Positions 1-5,623 of a stretch of 5,802 nt of DNA are shown here, piece after piece. The notes under the pieces are model-generated. The model was not told where the DNA came from and made no database searches. It saw only the letters and a list, made by a program, of their open reading frames with translations. Position 1 is the first letter of the stretch. Each line of letters begins with the position of its first letter. The DNA is taken from assembly GCA_018668195.1 (NCBI GenBank), contig JABITU010000041.1, positions 1 through 5,802 of the forward strand. Direction: 5' to 3'. A program made the translations under genes and the position numbers. The stretch is from Tateyamaria sp. GTDB taxonomy: Bacteria > Pseudomonadota > Alphaproteobacteria > Rhodobacterales > Rhodobacteraceae.

Positions 1-707
1 ACAGGGGCGTTGAACACTTCGGCCAGCGCCATTGCCTTGTCACCCGTTCCGGTGTTTTTAATCCCACCGCCTGCAATAATGACCGGACGCGCCGCCCCTG
101 CCAGCAGTTGTGCTGCCTGCGCGATTGCCGCTTCTGGTGCTGCCGTCGCGCCAACCGGGCGGTAGTTTTGCGGACGCTGCATCGGTTCATAGTCAGCTTG
201 ACCCGACAATACATCGCGCGGCAAGTTCAACTGGACCGGACCTTTGCGCGGCGCATGGGCGACGCGAAAGGCCTCACGGACCATTTCGGGAACTCTGTCC
301 GCACTTGTGGCGGTCCATGTCTTTTTGGTGATCGGCGTGAACAGCGCCTGCTGATCCACTTCCTGAAAAGCGTCGCGGTACACATGCCCCGTCGCCAGCG
401 CCCCCGCGATTGAAACGATGGGGGTGTAGGCGGCTTTCGCTTGTGCCAATCCTGTCACCAGATTGGTTGTGCCGGGGCCATTTTGTCCGGCCAGTACAAC
501 ACCTGCATTACCCGACGCACGGGCATAGCCATCGGCCATATGTGTGCCGGTGCGTTCATCATGAACACCGATCAACTTGATTTCTTTGGCGTCATAAAGC
601 GCATCAAACATCTCCATTGTAGCGGACCCAATCAGGCCAAACACGAATTCGGTCCTTTCCACCTTAAGCGCTTCGACTGCGGCCTGACCGCCTGTGAGTT
701 TTGTCAT
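1..707 (-). CDS. Thiamine-diphosphate-dependent enzyme, acetolactate synthase/Xsc-like (N-terminal part, cut by window edge)
   Basis: The 235 complete codons visible form the N-terminal pyrimidine-binding domain of a ThDP enzyme and the start of the central domain. Seen: FVFGLIGS near residues 21-28, HDERTGTHMADGYARASG near 49-66 with Glu51 in the position of the catalytic glutamate that activates the cofactor, GQNGPGTTNLVTG near 74-86, FQEVDQQALF near 114-123 and LNLPRDV near 160-166. By family knowledge such enzymes make or break C-C bonds next to a carbonyl in the cytoplasm. The GSA-type turn, the GPGTTN stretch and the FQEV(D/E)Q motif recall sulfoacetaldehyde acetyltransferase as well as acetolactate synthase, so the substrate is left open. 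The GDG...N cofactor motif would lie beyond the left edge. The ATG at 707-705 follows AAGGA by 6 nt and lies 17 nt after the hydrolase stop, so it is the third intact gene of the minus-strand operon. Confidence 0.88.
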   Translation of the reverse strand, partial: MTKLTGGQAAVEALKVERTEFVFGLIGSATMEMFDALYDAKEIKLIGVHDERTGTHMADGYARASGNAGVVLAGQNGPGTTNLVTGLAQAKAAYTPIVSIAGALATGHVYRDAFQEVDQQALFTPITKKTWTATSADRVPEMVREAFRVAHAPRKGPVQLNLPRDVLSGQADYEPMQRPQNYRPVGATAAPEAAIAQAAQLLAGAARPVIIAGGGIKNTGTGDKAMALAEVFNAP

Positions 708-724
708 GTTCTATCCTTTGATAT

Positions 725-1522
725 TTAGCCAACAGTGCGACCCAAAAAATCCGCTATCGGGGTGGAAAATGTGTCAGGGTCTTCTATCAACCCAAGGTGT
801 TGAAGCGACGCAACGATATGCACTTCTGCCCCATTGATTTCGGCGGCAATCGCCCGTGTCATAGCTGGTGTTGACCCGCTATCGTTCTCACAGGTCATCA
901 CCAGCGTGGGAAGATTGATCGGCAGATCTGGCTGGATCAGTTCAACCACCCCATGCGCTAGCACAAGGCGATGGGCCGCATAGTTTTCAGGGTCATTGGC
1001 CAGCACAATATCGCGGATTTGGGCTACTTTATCTGGGTGATCGCTGCGATAGCCTGAAGTGAACCAGCGGGCCAATGTCACGTCGAGATTTGCCGCCGGG
1101 CCACCAGCGTCAGTATCATGGGCGCGTTCTTCGATCAGCTTTTGCTGCTCTGCACCGCGCTCGTGTGGAGAATTTAAGATGGCCAAAGCCGACACTCGCT
1201 CCGGATGATCTATTGCCATGCGACGGTTAATCATCCCACCCAACGAAAAACCAACCAGCGCCGCTTGCGCGATGGCCAATTCATCCATCAATGCGATCAA
1301 CTGCTCTGACAGAACCGTCAGGCTCGGCGAGCGATTAGGCAGCCGCGTTTGCCCATGCCCGCACAGATCATAACTCAGCACACGGAACCGGCGCGCCAGC
1401 ACCGGGGCGATTTGTCTGAATGTGCTGTCGCAGGTCAGCCCAAGCCCATGGATCAGCGCCACGACCGGCGTGCCCTCTGGTCCGCTGAGCGTATAGGATG
1501 TTCCCGCTGCGCTGACAGGCAT
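725..1522 (-). CDS. Alpha/beta-fold hydrolase (enol-lactonase-like)
   Basis: A 265-residue serine-type hydrolase. The fold is shown by the oxyanion-hole HG at residues 25-26, YDLCGHG at 51-57, the nucleophile elbow GFSLGG with Ser93, the acid candidate Asp214 in CEND, and the catalytic His242 in LQHLGLIEDP. All triad members are present and the length is normal for the family. The overall pattern resembles 3-oxoadipate enol-lactonase (PcaD) and related esterases or C-C hydrolases, but the cap region gives no substrate, so the exact reaction is unknown. There is no signal peptide, so it is cytoplasmic. The start chosen is the ATG at 1522-1520, which overlaps the TGA of the upstream gene as TGATG. 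An in-frame GTG sits directly before it (1525-1523). No good Shine-Dalgarno is visible, so translation probably depends on coupling to the upstream gene. Confidence 0.88.
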   Translation of the reverse strand: MPVSAAGTSYTLSGPEGTPVVALIHGLGLTCDSTFRQIAPVLARRFRVLSYDLCGHGQTRLPNRSPSLTVLSEQLIALMDELAIAQAALVGFSLGGMINRRMAIDHPERVSALAILNSPHERGAEQQKLIEERAHDTDAGGPAANLDVTLARWFTSGYRSDHPDKVAQIRDIVLANDPENYAAHRLVLAHGVVELIQPDLPINLPTLVMTCENDSGSTPAMTRAIAAEINGAEVHIVASLQHLGLIEDPDTFSTPIADFLGRTVG

Positions 1523-2118
1523 CACACGCCCGCCGGGTTATCAACGTCACGGCCCATTTCCCGCAGATCTTCATAGCGATCGCCAATGCGGTGATTAGGA
1601 TGCCCGCCGACCGAGGCACCAAGAGCGACGATAATTTCATCCTCGGCGGGGGAGTCGGAGATACTGGTCTGGATGGTCTGATAATGCGAGCGCCGCCCGC
1701 CATCGTCCTTATCCATCAGGGGTATGGTTATCGCACAATTTGCGGCACCACGGGTGTTGGAGAACACAAGGTATGATTTGGCATTAATCGCTTCGCGAAA
1801 TTGATTTCCAAAGTGCAGCGTGTGCGTCATGGCTTGCGCATGTTCGACTTCACCCCCCATGCCGACAATGCTCGCTTTTCCGCATCCCTCAAGCTTGTCG
1901 CCACATATATCTAGCAACATTTTAGTTAAAAGCTTGCCAATGACCGGGCCGTGTTCCTGAATTTCAGGGCGCATGTTTTCAACATAACCGCGTCCAAACC
2001 ACGGGTTCTTGATGATCACCAGGGCCGCCACAAGCAATGTCGGCTCAGAGACCTTTTTCCACCCTTCCAGATAAGTTGTCTGTTGCCACATTAGGGTCCG
2101 ACGGACTTCAACTGGCAT
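1522..2118 (-). CDS. AA_synth (DUF1185, PF06684) family protein
   Basis: A 198-residue protein with the hallmark strings of the AA_synth/DUF1185 family: an IKNP(W)FGR segment at 36-43, GKASIVG at 80-86, a GEVEH motif at 89-93, a basic RRSHYQ at 142-147 and SPAEDEIIVALG near 156-167. Length fits the family (about 190-200). Family knowledge: structures of members show a variant of the chorismate-mutase-like fold, and a role in amino-acid metabolism was proposed from gene context; no reaction is firmly established. It is soluble and cytoplasmic, with no signal or membrane segment. The ATG at 2118-2116 has AAAGGA 8 nt upstream. The start lies inside the last codons of the 34-codon remnant ORF (11-nt overlap), and the stop overlaps the hydrolase ATG. 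It is now the first intact gene of the minus-strand operon. Confidence 0.88.
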   Translation of the reverse strand: MPVEVRRTLMWQQTTYLEGWKKVSEPTLLVAALVIIKNPWFGRGYVENMRPEIQEHGPVIGKLLTKMLLDICGDKLEGCGKASIVGMGGEVEHAQAMTHTLHFGNQFREAINAKSYLVFSNTRGAANCAITIPLMDKDDGGRRSHYQTIQTSISDSPAEDEIIVALGASVGGHPNHRIGDRYEDLREMGRDVDNPAGV

Positions 2119-2212
2119 TTTCGCGTTCCTTTGTTTCTTGAATTTCCGGCATTACCAAAACAACTTTATCCGGATTAATATGTTCCAAACCGATTGCCAT
2201 GTGAAATTTCAT
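2108..2212 (-). pseudogene. 34-codon remnant, probably the fused ends of an LLM-class flavin monooxygenase
   Basis: The ORF begins MKFHMAIGLEHINPD and ends in MPEIQETKERENAS. It has a strong AGGAG 7 nt before the ATG, lies 21 nt after the aldehyde dehydrogenase stop, and overlaps the AA_synth start by 11 nt, so it sits exactly where a full operon gene would be. The first residues resemble the beta-strand 1 start of luciferase-like flavin-dependent oxidoreductases (MKF....GLE), and the VMPEI near the end resembles the EKVMP C-terminus of the same family. This suggests an in-frame deletion of some 300 or more internal codons. The assignment rests on two short stretches from memory of the family and is tentative. 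An alternative is that it is a genuine short leader ORF coupling translation into the AA_synth gene. Confidence 0.45.
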
Positions 2213-2233
2213 CTCTTTGCTCCTGCTCTGGCC

Positions 2234-2465
2234 TTATCGGCCCACAAACTGACTGCCCAAAGGCGTGGAGGAGGTGTTCATCCACACTGTTTTTGGGCGG
2301 GTGTAATCGTAGATTGCCTGAAATCCGCTTTCGCGGCCGTAGCCGGAATTTTTCATGCCGCCAAACTCCGCAATCGGGGAAACGGCCCGATAGGTGTTAA
2401 CCCAGACAATCCCCAAAAACCTTAGCCATCAGTGGCTTGGAAACTTTTCGCATTCCGTTGGTCAT
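2234..2465 (-). pseudogene. Aldehyde dehydrogenase remnant (start plus C-terminal ~60 residues, core missing, frameshifted)
   Basis: The segment 2413-2234 encodes a clear C-terminus of the NAD(P)-dependent aldehyde dehydrogenase superfamily: GIVWVNTYR, then EFGGMKNSGYGRE, then YDYTRPKTVWMNT, ending at a TAA. Full enzymes have about 480-500 residues, so the NAD-binding region, catalytic Cys and general-base Glu are all absent. Upstream, an ATG at 2465-2463 with GGGAG 7 nt before it opens a 22-codon frame (MTNGMRKVSKPLMAKVFG...) that stops at 2397. It is one base out of frame with the ALDH segment; removing one base at the TTTTTGGGG tract (near 2411-2419) would join them. The likely history is a large internal deletion plus a frameshift, but whether the 5' piece belongs to the same ancestral gene is not certain. 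The product would be inactive. Confidence 0.75.
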
Positions 2466-2485
2466 CTGTGATCTCCCTTCTGGAC

Positions 2486-2509
2486 CTGATCCCAAAGAAA
2501 CCAGATCAG
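2486..2509 (-). promoter_or_regulatory. Inverted repeat in minus-strand leader (CTGATC / GATCAG)
   Basis: CTGATC at 2486-2491 and GATCAG at 2504-2509 form a perfect 6-bp inverted repeat around a 12-nt loop. It lies just upstream of the Shine-Dalgarno of the first minus-strand start. It could be an RNA hairpin or a protein site; nothing in the sequence decides this. Confidence 0.35.
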
Positions 2510-2518
2510 TGTTAAAAG

Positions 2519-2536
2519 CGCTGGCCTGTTCCAGCG
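2519..2536 (-). terminator. Terminator- or attenuator-like hairpin in minus-strand leader
   Basis: CGCTGG (2519-2524), loop CCTGTT, CCAGCG (2531-2536) is a perfect 6-bp GC-rich stem. Read on the minus strand it is followed by CTTTTAAC, a short U-run. The position, after the putative minus promoter and before the first start codon, would suit an attenuator. The U-run is only four long, so termination would be weak at best. Confidence 0.3.
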
Positions 2537-2556
2537 ACACCGACACCGACACCGAC
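2535..2556. repeat. CGACAC hexanucleotide tandem repeat (3.7 copies)
   Basis: CGACAC is repeated three times without a mismatch, then CGAC. The run lies between two copies of GCTGGCC (2520-2526 and 2564-2570). Its location in a leader region means copy-number change by slippage could alter the spacing of RNA elements, but no effect can be shown from sequence. Confidence 0.8.
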
Positions 2557-2581
2557 GACGTTAGCTGGCCATCTTCTAATA

Positions 2582-2592
2582 TTGTCTGACAA
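2582..2592. promoter_or_regulatory. Candidate GntR/FCD operator 1
   Basis: TTGTCTGACAA is a perfect inverted repeat of TTGTC around one central base. It matches the TNGTnnnACnA form of operators of the FadR-like GntR subfamily (family knowledge). It lies about 40 bp downstream of the candidate minus-strand promoter, suitable for repression of the enzyme operon by the neighbouring regulator (inference). Confidence 0.5.
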
Positions 2593-2628
2593 AAGTGATT
2601 CTCAAAATCACATTAATTAGACATATAT

Positions 2629-2656
2629 TTTACATATATGATATTTTTATTCTAAT
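2629..2656 (+). promoter_or_regulatory. Candidate promoter for the regulator-transporter operon
   Basis: TTTACA (2629-2634) and TCTAAT (2651-2656) each match five of six bases of the sigma-70 -35 and -10 consensus, with a 16-bp spacer, in the most AT-rich part of the window. The palindrome at 2656-2667 lies over the -10/start region, which would allow autoregulation. Transcription would begin near 2663, leaving a leader of about 250 nt. Confidence 0.4.
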
Positions 2657-2666
2657 TTGTATACAA
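2638..2666 (-). promoter_or_regulatory. Candidate promoter for the minus-strand enzyme operon
   Basis: On the minus strand, TTGTAT (2666-2661) and TATCAT (2643-2638) are 17 bp apart. The -10 matches five of six consensus bases and the -35 only three. It overlaps the plus-strand candidate and the 12-bp palindrome, so one bound protein could block both directions. Confidence 0.3.
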
Positions 2667-2667
2667 A
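2656..2667. promoter_or_regulatory. 12-bp palindrome, candidate operator
   Basis: TTTGTATACAAA is a perfect palindrome. Its half-site TTTGT/ACAAA is the same as in the two neighbouring 11-bp sites but with a two-base instead of three-base centre, so it may be a weaker site for the same GntR protein or a site for another factor. It overlaps both candidate promoters. Confidence 0.4.
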
Positions 2668-2668
2668 A

Positions 2669-2683
2669 ATGTGAAAATCACAT
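2669..2683. repeat. 15-nt inverted repeat ATGTGA-AAA-TCACAT
   Basis: Perfect 6-bp arms around AAA. The arm AAAATCACAT (2674-2683) recurs directly at 2604-2613, 70 bp away, where it also forms a looser inverted repeat GTGATT-ctcaa-AATCAC (2595-2611). The arms resemble CRP half-sites, but the 3-nt centre is not the 6-nt spacing of CRP or FNR. A regulator binding here cannot be named. Confidence 0.45.
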
Positions 2684-2771
2684 GAGGGGGATGTAGAAAT
2701 CGCGCAATTTTACCAGAAAATCCGCCGATGCACCCTTCTATCTGTAAGTTCAAAAAAATGAGCTACCATTA

Positions 2772-2782
2772 TTGTCATACAA
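2772..2782. promoter_or_regulatory. Candidate GntR/FCD operator 2
   Basis: TTGTCATACAA fits TNGTnnnACnA, and with flanking bases shares 12 of 15 positions with the site at 2582-2592. It lies downstream of the candidate plus-strand promoter within the regulator leader. Together the two sites bracket the promoter core at about 190-bp spacing, a layout that would permit looping (inference). Confidence 0.4.
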
Positions 2783-2851
2783 AACTTGCAACAGCTCATC
2801 TTTGCGCGTAGCCTGATCCCAGAAGAGCCACTGGCCTGCTGAGCCGAAGCA

Positions 2852-2902
2852 ATGAAACGCAACGGCATTGCAGTCCACAGTTTATCGGCTCGCTACCGTT
2901 AA
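2852..2902 (+). other. Possible 16-codon leader ORF before the regulator
   Basis: ATG at 2852 opens MKRNGIAVHSLSARYR and stops with a TAA that overlaps the AAGGAG of the regulator. The upstream ribosome site is weak. If translated, its termination 10 nt before the TTG start could affect regulator translation. It is equally likely to be chance. Confidence 0.2.
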
Positions 2903-2906
2903 GGAG
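2901..2906 (+). promoter_or_regulatory. Shine-Dalgarno AAGGAG that fixes the regulator start
   Basis: AAGGAG sits 6 nt upstream of the TTG at 2913-2915. The more distal in-frame TTG at 2868 has no such site, so the shorter 260-residue protein is preferred. Confidence 0.75.
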
Positions 2907-2912
2907 CTTGCG

Positions 2913-3695
2913 TTGAGTACAAATATTAATTTATCGGCCAAAGACGGCGATCATCGCGGCCATGTTCAAAATGGAGTCAATCAGACAGCTTCACCTCAAA
3001 CATCCTTGCTCGAGGCGACACAAGCATGGATTCGCGAGGCGATCTTGGCCGGTCGATATCAAGCAGGTGAAAAGCTTATTGAACGGGAGTTAAGCGAGAT
3101 GACCGGTGCCAGCCGGCCTATTCTACGTGAAGCGATGTCGCACATCGGAGCAAGAGGACTAATCGCCAGACAATCGTATCGGGGATATCGTGTCGCACAT
3201 TTATCTACGCGCAGCATTTTTGAGATATTCGAGCTGCGCGCATCCGTTGAAACACTTGCCGCGGAGTTGTTCACTGAACGGGCCAGCGATCAGGAAGTGA
3301 AAGAGATCGGCGCTGCATTCAGGGCTATTGAAGCCGGGATAACCGCCAATGATCTCAAAAAAATTCGCGCCGCGAAAGACTTGTTCTTTACCATTCTGTT
3401 TTCTGGCTGCCGCAATGCCGAAATCCGCCGCGCATTGGAGAATGTTATTGATCGCATTTTGTATCTGCGCACCCAGCTGATGATTGATCCGCGTCGGCAG
3501 CAGGACTCTCTTGTGGAAATGCGGCTCTTGACTGAGGCGCTGCAAGACCGAAACCGCATCGAAGCGCGCGCCGCGTCATTGGCGCATCTGGAATCGGCTC
3601 GCGATGCGCTTGTGGCACAGCTTTCTGCTGCGGCCAAAACCAAGGTTGCCAAGGCCACTGCGAAGTCTTCTTTGAAAGCTCTGAAAAATGGCTGA
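2913..3695 (+). CDS. GntR-family transcriptional regulator, FCD (FadR-type) subfamily
   Basis: A 260-residue regulator. After a 30-residue low-complexity N-terminus, the winged helix-turn-helix spans about 31-97, with the GntR recognition-helix pattern ELSEMTGASRPILREAM at 59-75 and the wing SYRGYRV. The FCD ligand-binding domain covers about 102-235. FCD domains usually bind a metal through an Asp and three His. Here only the last (His225) is in place: the His of F-H is Phe159 and the His of E-H is Met203, exactly 22 residues before His225 as in the family. The C-terminus has an extra Lys/Ala-rich tail (241-260). The TTG start at 2913 is chosen for its AAGGAG. The stop overlaps the transporter start by 8 nt, so the two are co-translated. 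It probably regulates its own operon and the divergent enzymes through the TTGT...ACAA sites. Confidence 0.9.
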   Translation: MSTNINLSAKDGDHRGHVQNGVNQTASPQTSLLEATQAWIREAILAGRYQAGEKLIERELSEMTGASRPILREAMSHIGARGLIARQSYRGYRVAHLSTRSIFEIFELRASVETLAAELFTERASDQEVKEIGAAFRAIEAGITANDLKKIRAAKDLFFTILFSGCRNAEIRRALENVIDRILYLRTQLMIDPRRQQDSLVEMRLLTEALQDRNRIEARAASLAHLESARDALVAQLSAAAKTKVAKATAKSSLKALKNG

Positions 3696-5613
3696 TGTGG
3701 TAACCGGCCAGGGCGCTGAATCGCCCCCCTTCCCCGAACCCCGCGTTCAGCGCTTTGCTATTCGTATTCTTGGCTTGGCACTGTTTGCCTACATGGCCTA
3801 CGCCACGATCTACGGGCCTTACAAAACAACTGTTGTGCATCTGGCGATTTTTGCAGCCGCGATGCTGTGCATCTCATTTCTTGGGCGGTCGCGCAGTACG
3901 GACCCTTTGCGCAGGTACATTCAACTAGGTTGGGACATGGTCGCCGCTGCTGCCGCTGTGGCCAGTATGGCATATGTCGTGTTCGATTATGAACGCCTGC
4001 TGAATCTGTGGGGGTCCAGTTACCTCACGAAAACGGACGTTGTTGTTGGGCTGATCATGGTCCTTGTGGCCCTCGAAGGGGCGCGTCGCCAGTCCATCAT
4101 GTTGGCGCTTCTGGGTGCCCTCAGTGCCGCGTACATGATGTTTGGCAATAGTTTGCCGGGCGTCTTTTCCCACGCCGGAATGGATATCCAGCGGTTCGCT
4201 TATGTCGTGTCTTACACCAGCGAAGGATTGTTTGGCACCGGGCTGAAAGTCGCGGCTAACTACCTGTTCATGTTTATGATGTTTGGGGCCGTGCTTCAAG
4301 CCACGAAGACCGGAGATTTCATCATCAAGCTTGCCAATTGTGGGTTTGGGCGGCAAACGGGGGGCGCGGCAAAAGGTGCAATGGCAGCTAGTGCCGGGCT
4401 GGGCACGATGGTCGGCAGTTCGGTTGGCAATGTGGTCGCGACGGGTGCCTTTACTATCCCGCTCATGATCCGGACCGGATTTCGCCGTCATATCGCGGCT
4501 GCAGTGGAGACGAACACCTCCGAAGGTGCGCAGCTTGTTCCGCCCATTATGGGGGCGTCTGCCTTCATCATGGCGCAGATCACGGGCATTTCTTACGGAA
4601 CCATTGCTTTGGCGGCGGTGATCCCCGCGTTTCTTTATTACTTCTCCCTCTATTGGGTCATTCACATCGAGGCCCTCAAAAACGATCTTCGAGGCCTGCC
4701 AGAAAGTGAGATGGAACCGATCGGACAGGTACTTGCCGAGGGTTGGCACCTGCTGATTGCACCGGTTGTGCTGTTTTATCTTTTGGTTTTTCAAGCCTAT
4801 ACTGCGGCTTTCGCCAGCTTCATCGCCTTGATCATTGCGATCCTGATCGGCGCATCGCGCAAGGTCACGCGAGTGTCATTGCGCACCTTGCTGGACAGTC
4901 TGAACGATGGAGTGCGCCAAGCGGCAGCGATAACCGCGCTGATCATATCCATTGGCTTGTTGCAGGCCGCAATTGTTGCGACCGGGCTGGGTCCGCGGCT
5001 GACAGAGATCATCCTGAACATCAGCGATGGCTCGCTTATTGTGACGGCGCTTTTGGCGGTGGTCGCGGCGACATTGCTGGGCATGGGGATGCCAACACCA
5101 ATAGCCTACCTGATGTTGGCAATGTTTGCCGCACCTGCAATCATCACAGCGGGTGCACCGGTTTTGGGAACGCATCTGTTCCTGTTCTATTTTGCGATCA
5201 AATCCGGCTCTACACCACCGGTAGCCTTGGTTGCGGTCGTTGCGGCAGGCATCGCCCGCGCCAATTGGTGGAGCACTTCGGTCGCAGCATTTGTTCATTC
5301 GCTGCCGGGGTTCATTGTTGCGTTCATGTTCCTTTATTCGGGTGCATTGCTGATGCAAGGTGACGTGATTTCCATCGTTATGGCAGCATTGACAGCCAGC
5401 GTTGGCGTCTTTGCAATGGCGGCCGGAATTCAGGGCTGGTGCGTAGACTGGATATCCTGGATTGAGCGCCTCGCCCTTATCGCTGCGGCGCTGTCCCTGA
5501 TCAAAAGCGGGGGCCTGACAGATAGCGTCGGATTAGCCGTCGTCGCTGGCATTGCTGCATTCAGGTGGATGCGCAAGTCTGACACCAAACTTTCACCCAA
5601 CCTATCAGAATAG
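3688..5613 (+). CDS. TRAP transporter fused permease (DctQM fusion), TAXI type
   Basis: A 641-residue, very hydrophobic inner-membrane protein. Residues about 25-155 contain four to five membrane segments corresponding to the fused small (DctQ-like) subunit; the rest is the large DctM-like subunit with about a dozen segments. Family signatures seen: SAGLGTMVGSSVGNVVATGAFTIP at about 235-258 split over two helices, ETNTSEGAQLVPPIMGASAFIMA at about 274-296, GMGMPTPIAY at 465-474, and GTHLFLFYFAIKSGSTPPVAL at about 494-514. TRAP systems import organic acids and similar solutes using an ion gradient (usually Na+) together with a periplasmic binding protein. Length is normal for fused TAXI permeases. 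The ATG lies inside the end of the regulator gene (ATGGCTGA), with only a weak ribosome site, so translational coupling is likely. The receptor gene follows after 10 nt. The substrate cannot be read from the sequence. Confidence 0.93.
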   Translation: MADVVTGQGAESPPFPEPRVQRFAIRILGLALFAYMAYATIYGPYKTTVVHLAIFAAAMLCISFLGRSRSTDPLRRYIQLGWDMVAAAAAVASMAYVVFDYERLLNLWGSSYLTKTDVVVGLIMVLVALEGARRQSIMLALLGALSAAYMMFGNSLPGVFSHAGMDIQRFAYVVSYTSEGLFGTGLKVAANYLFMFMMFGAVLQATKTGDFIIKLANCGFGRQTGGAAKGAMAASAGLGTMVGSSVGNVVATGAFTIPLMIRTGFRRHIAAAVETNTSEGAQLVPPIMGASAFIMAQITGISYGTIALAAVIPAFLYYFSLYWVIHIEALKNDLRGLPESEMEPIGQVLAEGWHLLIAPVVLFYLLVFQAYTAAFASFIALIIAILIGASRKVTRVSLRTLLDSLNDGVRQAAAITALIISIGLLQAAIVATGLGPRLTEIILNISDGSLIVTALLAVVAATLLGMGMPTPIAYLMLAMFAAPAIITAGAPVLGTHLFLFYFAIKSGSTPPVALVAVVAAGIARANWWSTSVAAFVHSLPGFIVAFMFLYSGALLMQGDVISIVMAALTASVGVFAMAAGIQGWCVDWISWIERLALIAAALSLIKSGGLTDSVGLAVVAGIAAFRWMRKSDTKLSPNLSE

Positions 5614-5623
5614 GAGAACAAGA

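Larger units (their letters stand above)
2466..2912. other. Divergent intergenic regulatory region
   Basis: No convincing protein gene lies in these 447 bases. Going rightwards there are: the leader of the minus-strand operon with two potential hairpins and a CGACAC tandem repeat (about 2486-2570); an AT-rich core (about 2580-2680) with candidate promoters both ways, a 12-bp palindrome, an 11-bp GntR-type site and a 15-nt inverted repeat; and a 250-nt leader before the regulator start containing a second 11-bp site (2772-2782) and a possible 16-codon ORF (2852-2902). The motif CCTGATCCCA occurs in both flanks (2485-2494 and 2811-2820). The stretch 2684-2771 shows nothing I can interpret. Confidence 0.7.

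Noticed and set aside
2138..2425. 95-codon plus-strand frame
   Set aside because: It is antisense to the recognisable aldehyde dehydrogenase tail and the 34-codon remnant, and has no ribosome site.
2401..2589. Open plus-strand frame of 62 codons containing a Asp-Thr repeat, and a similarly open minus-strand frame with a Ser-Val repeat
   Set aside because: Neither has an ATG with a ribosome site at its head. Both owe their openness partly to the CGACAC repeat, and the minus frame merely runs into the start at 2465.
2669..2683. CRP or FNR binding site
   Set aside because: The TGTGA/TCACA arms are separated by 3 nt instead of 6, so the spacing is wrong for a CRP dimer.
2868..2912. Longer regulator start at the TTG at 2868
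   Set aside because: It lacks a Shine-Dalgarno, whereas the TTG at 2913 has AAGGAG at 6 nt. The extra 15 residues add no domain.
3925..4794. 289-codon open frame on the minus strand opposite the transporter gene
   Set aside because: It is antisense to a strongly supported TRAP permease, and its product is rich in Arg, His and Gln with no recognisable domain, as expected for a shadow frame.
4743..5363. 206-codon plus-strand frame within the transporter gene
   Set aside because: It lies fully inside the permease in another frame, and is Cys-, Arg- and Gly-rich without motifs.
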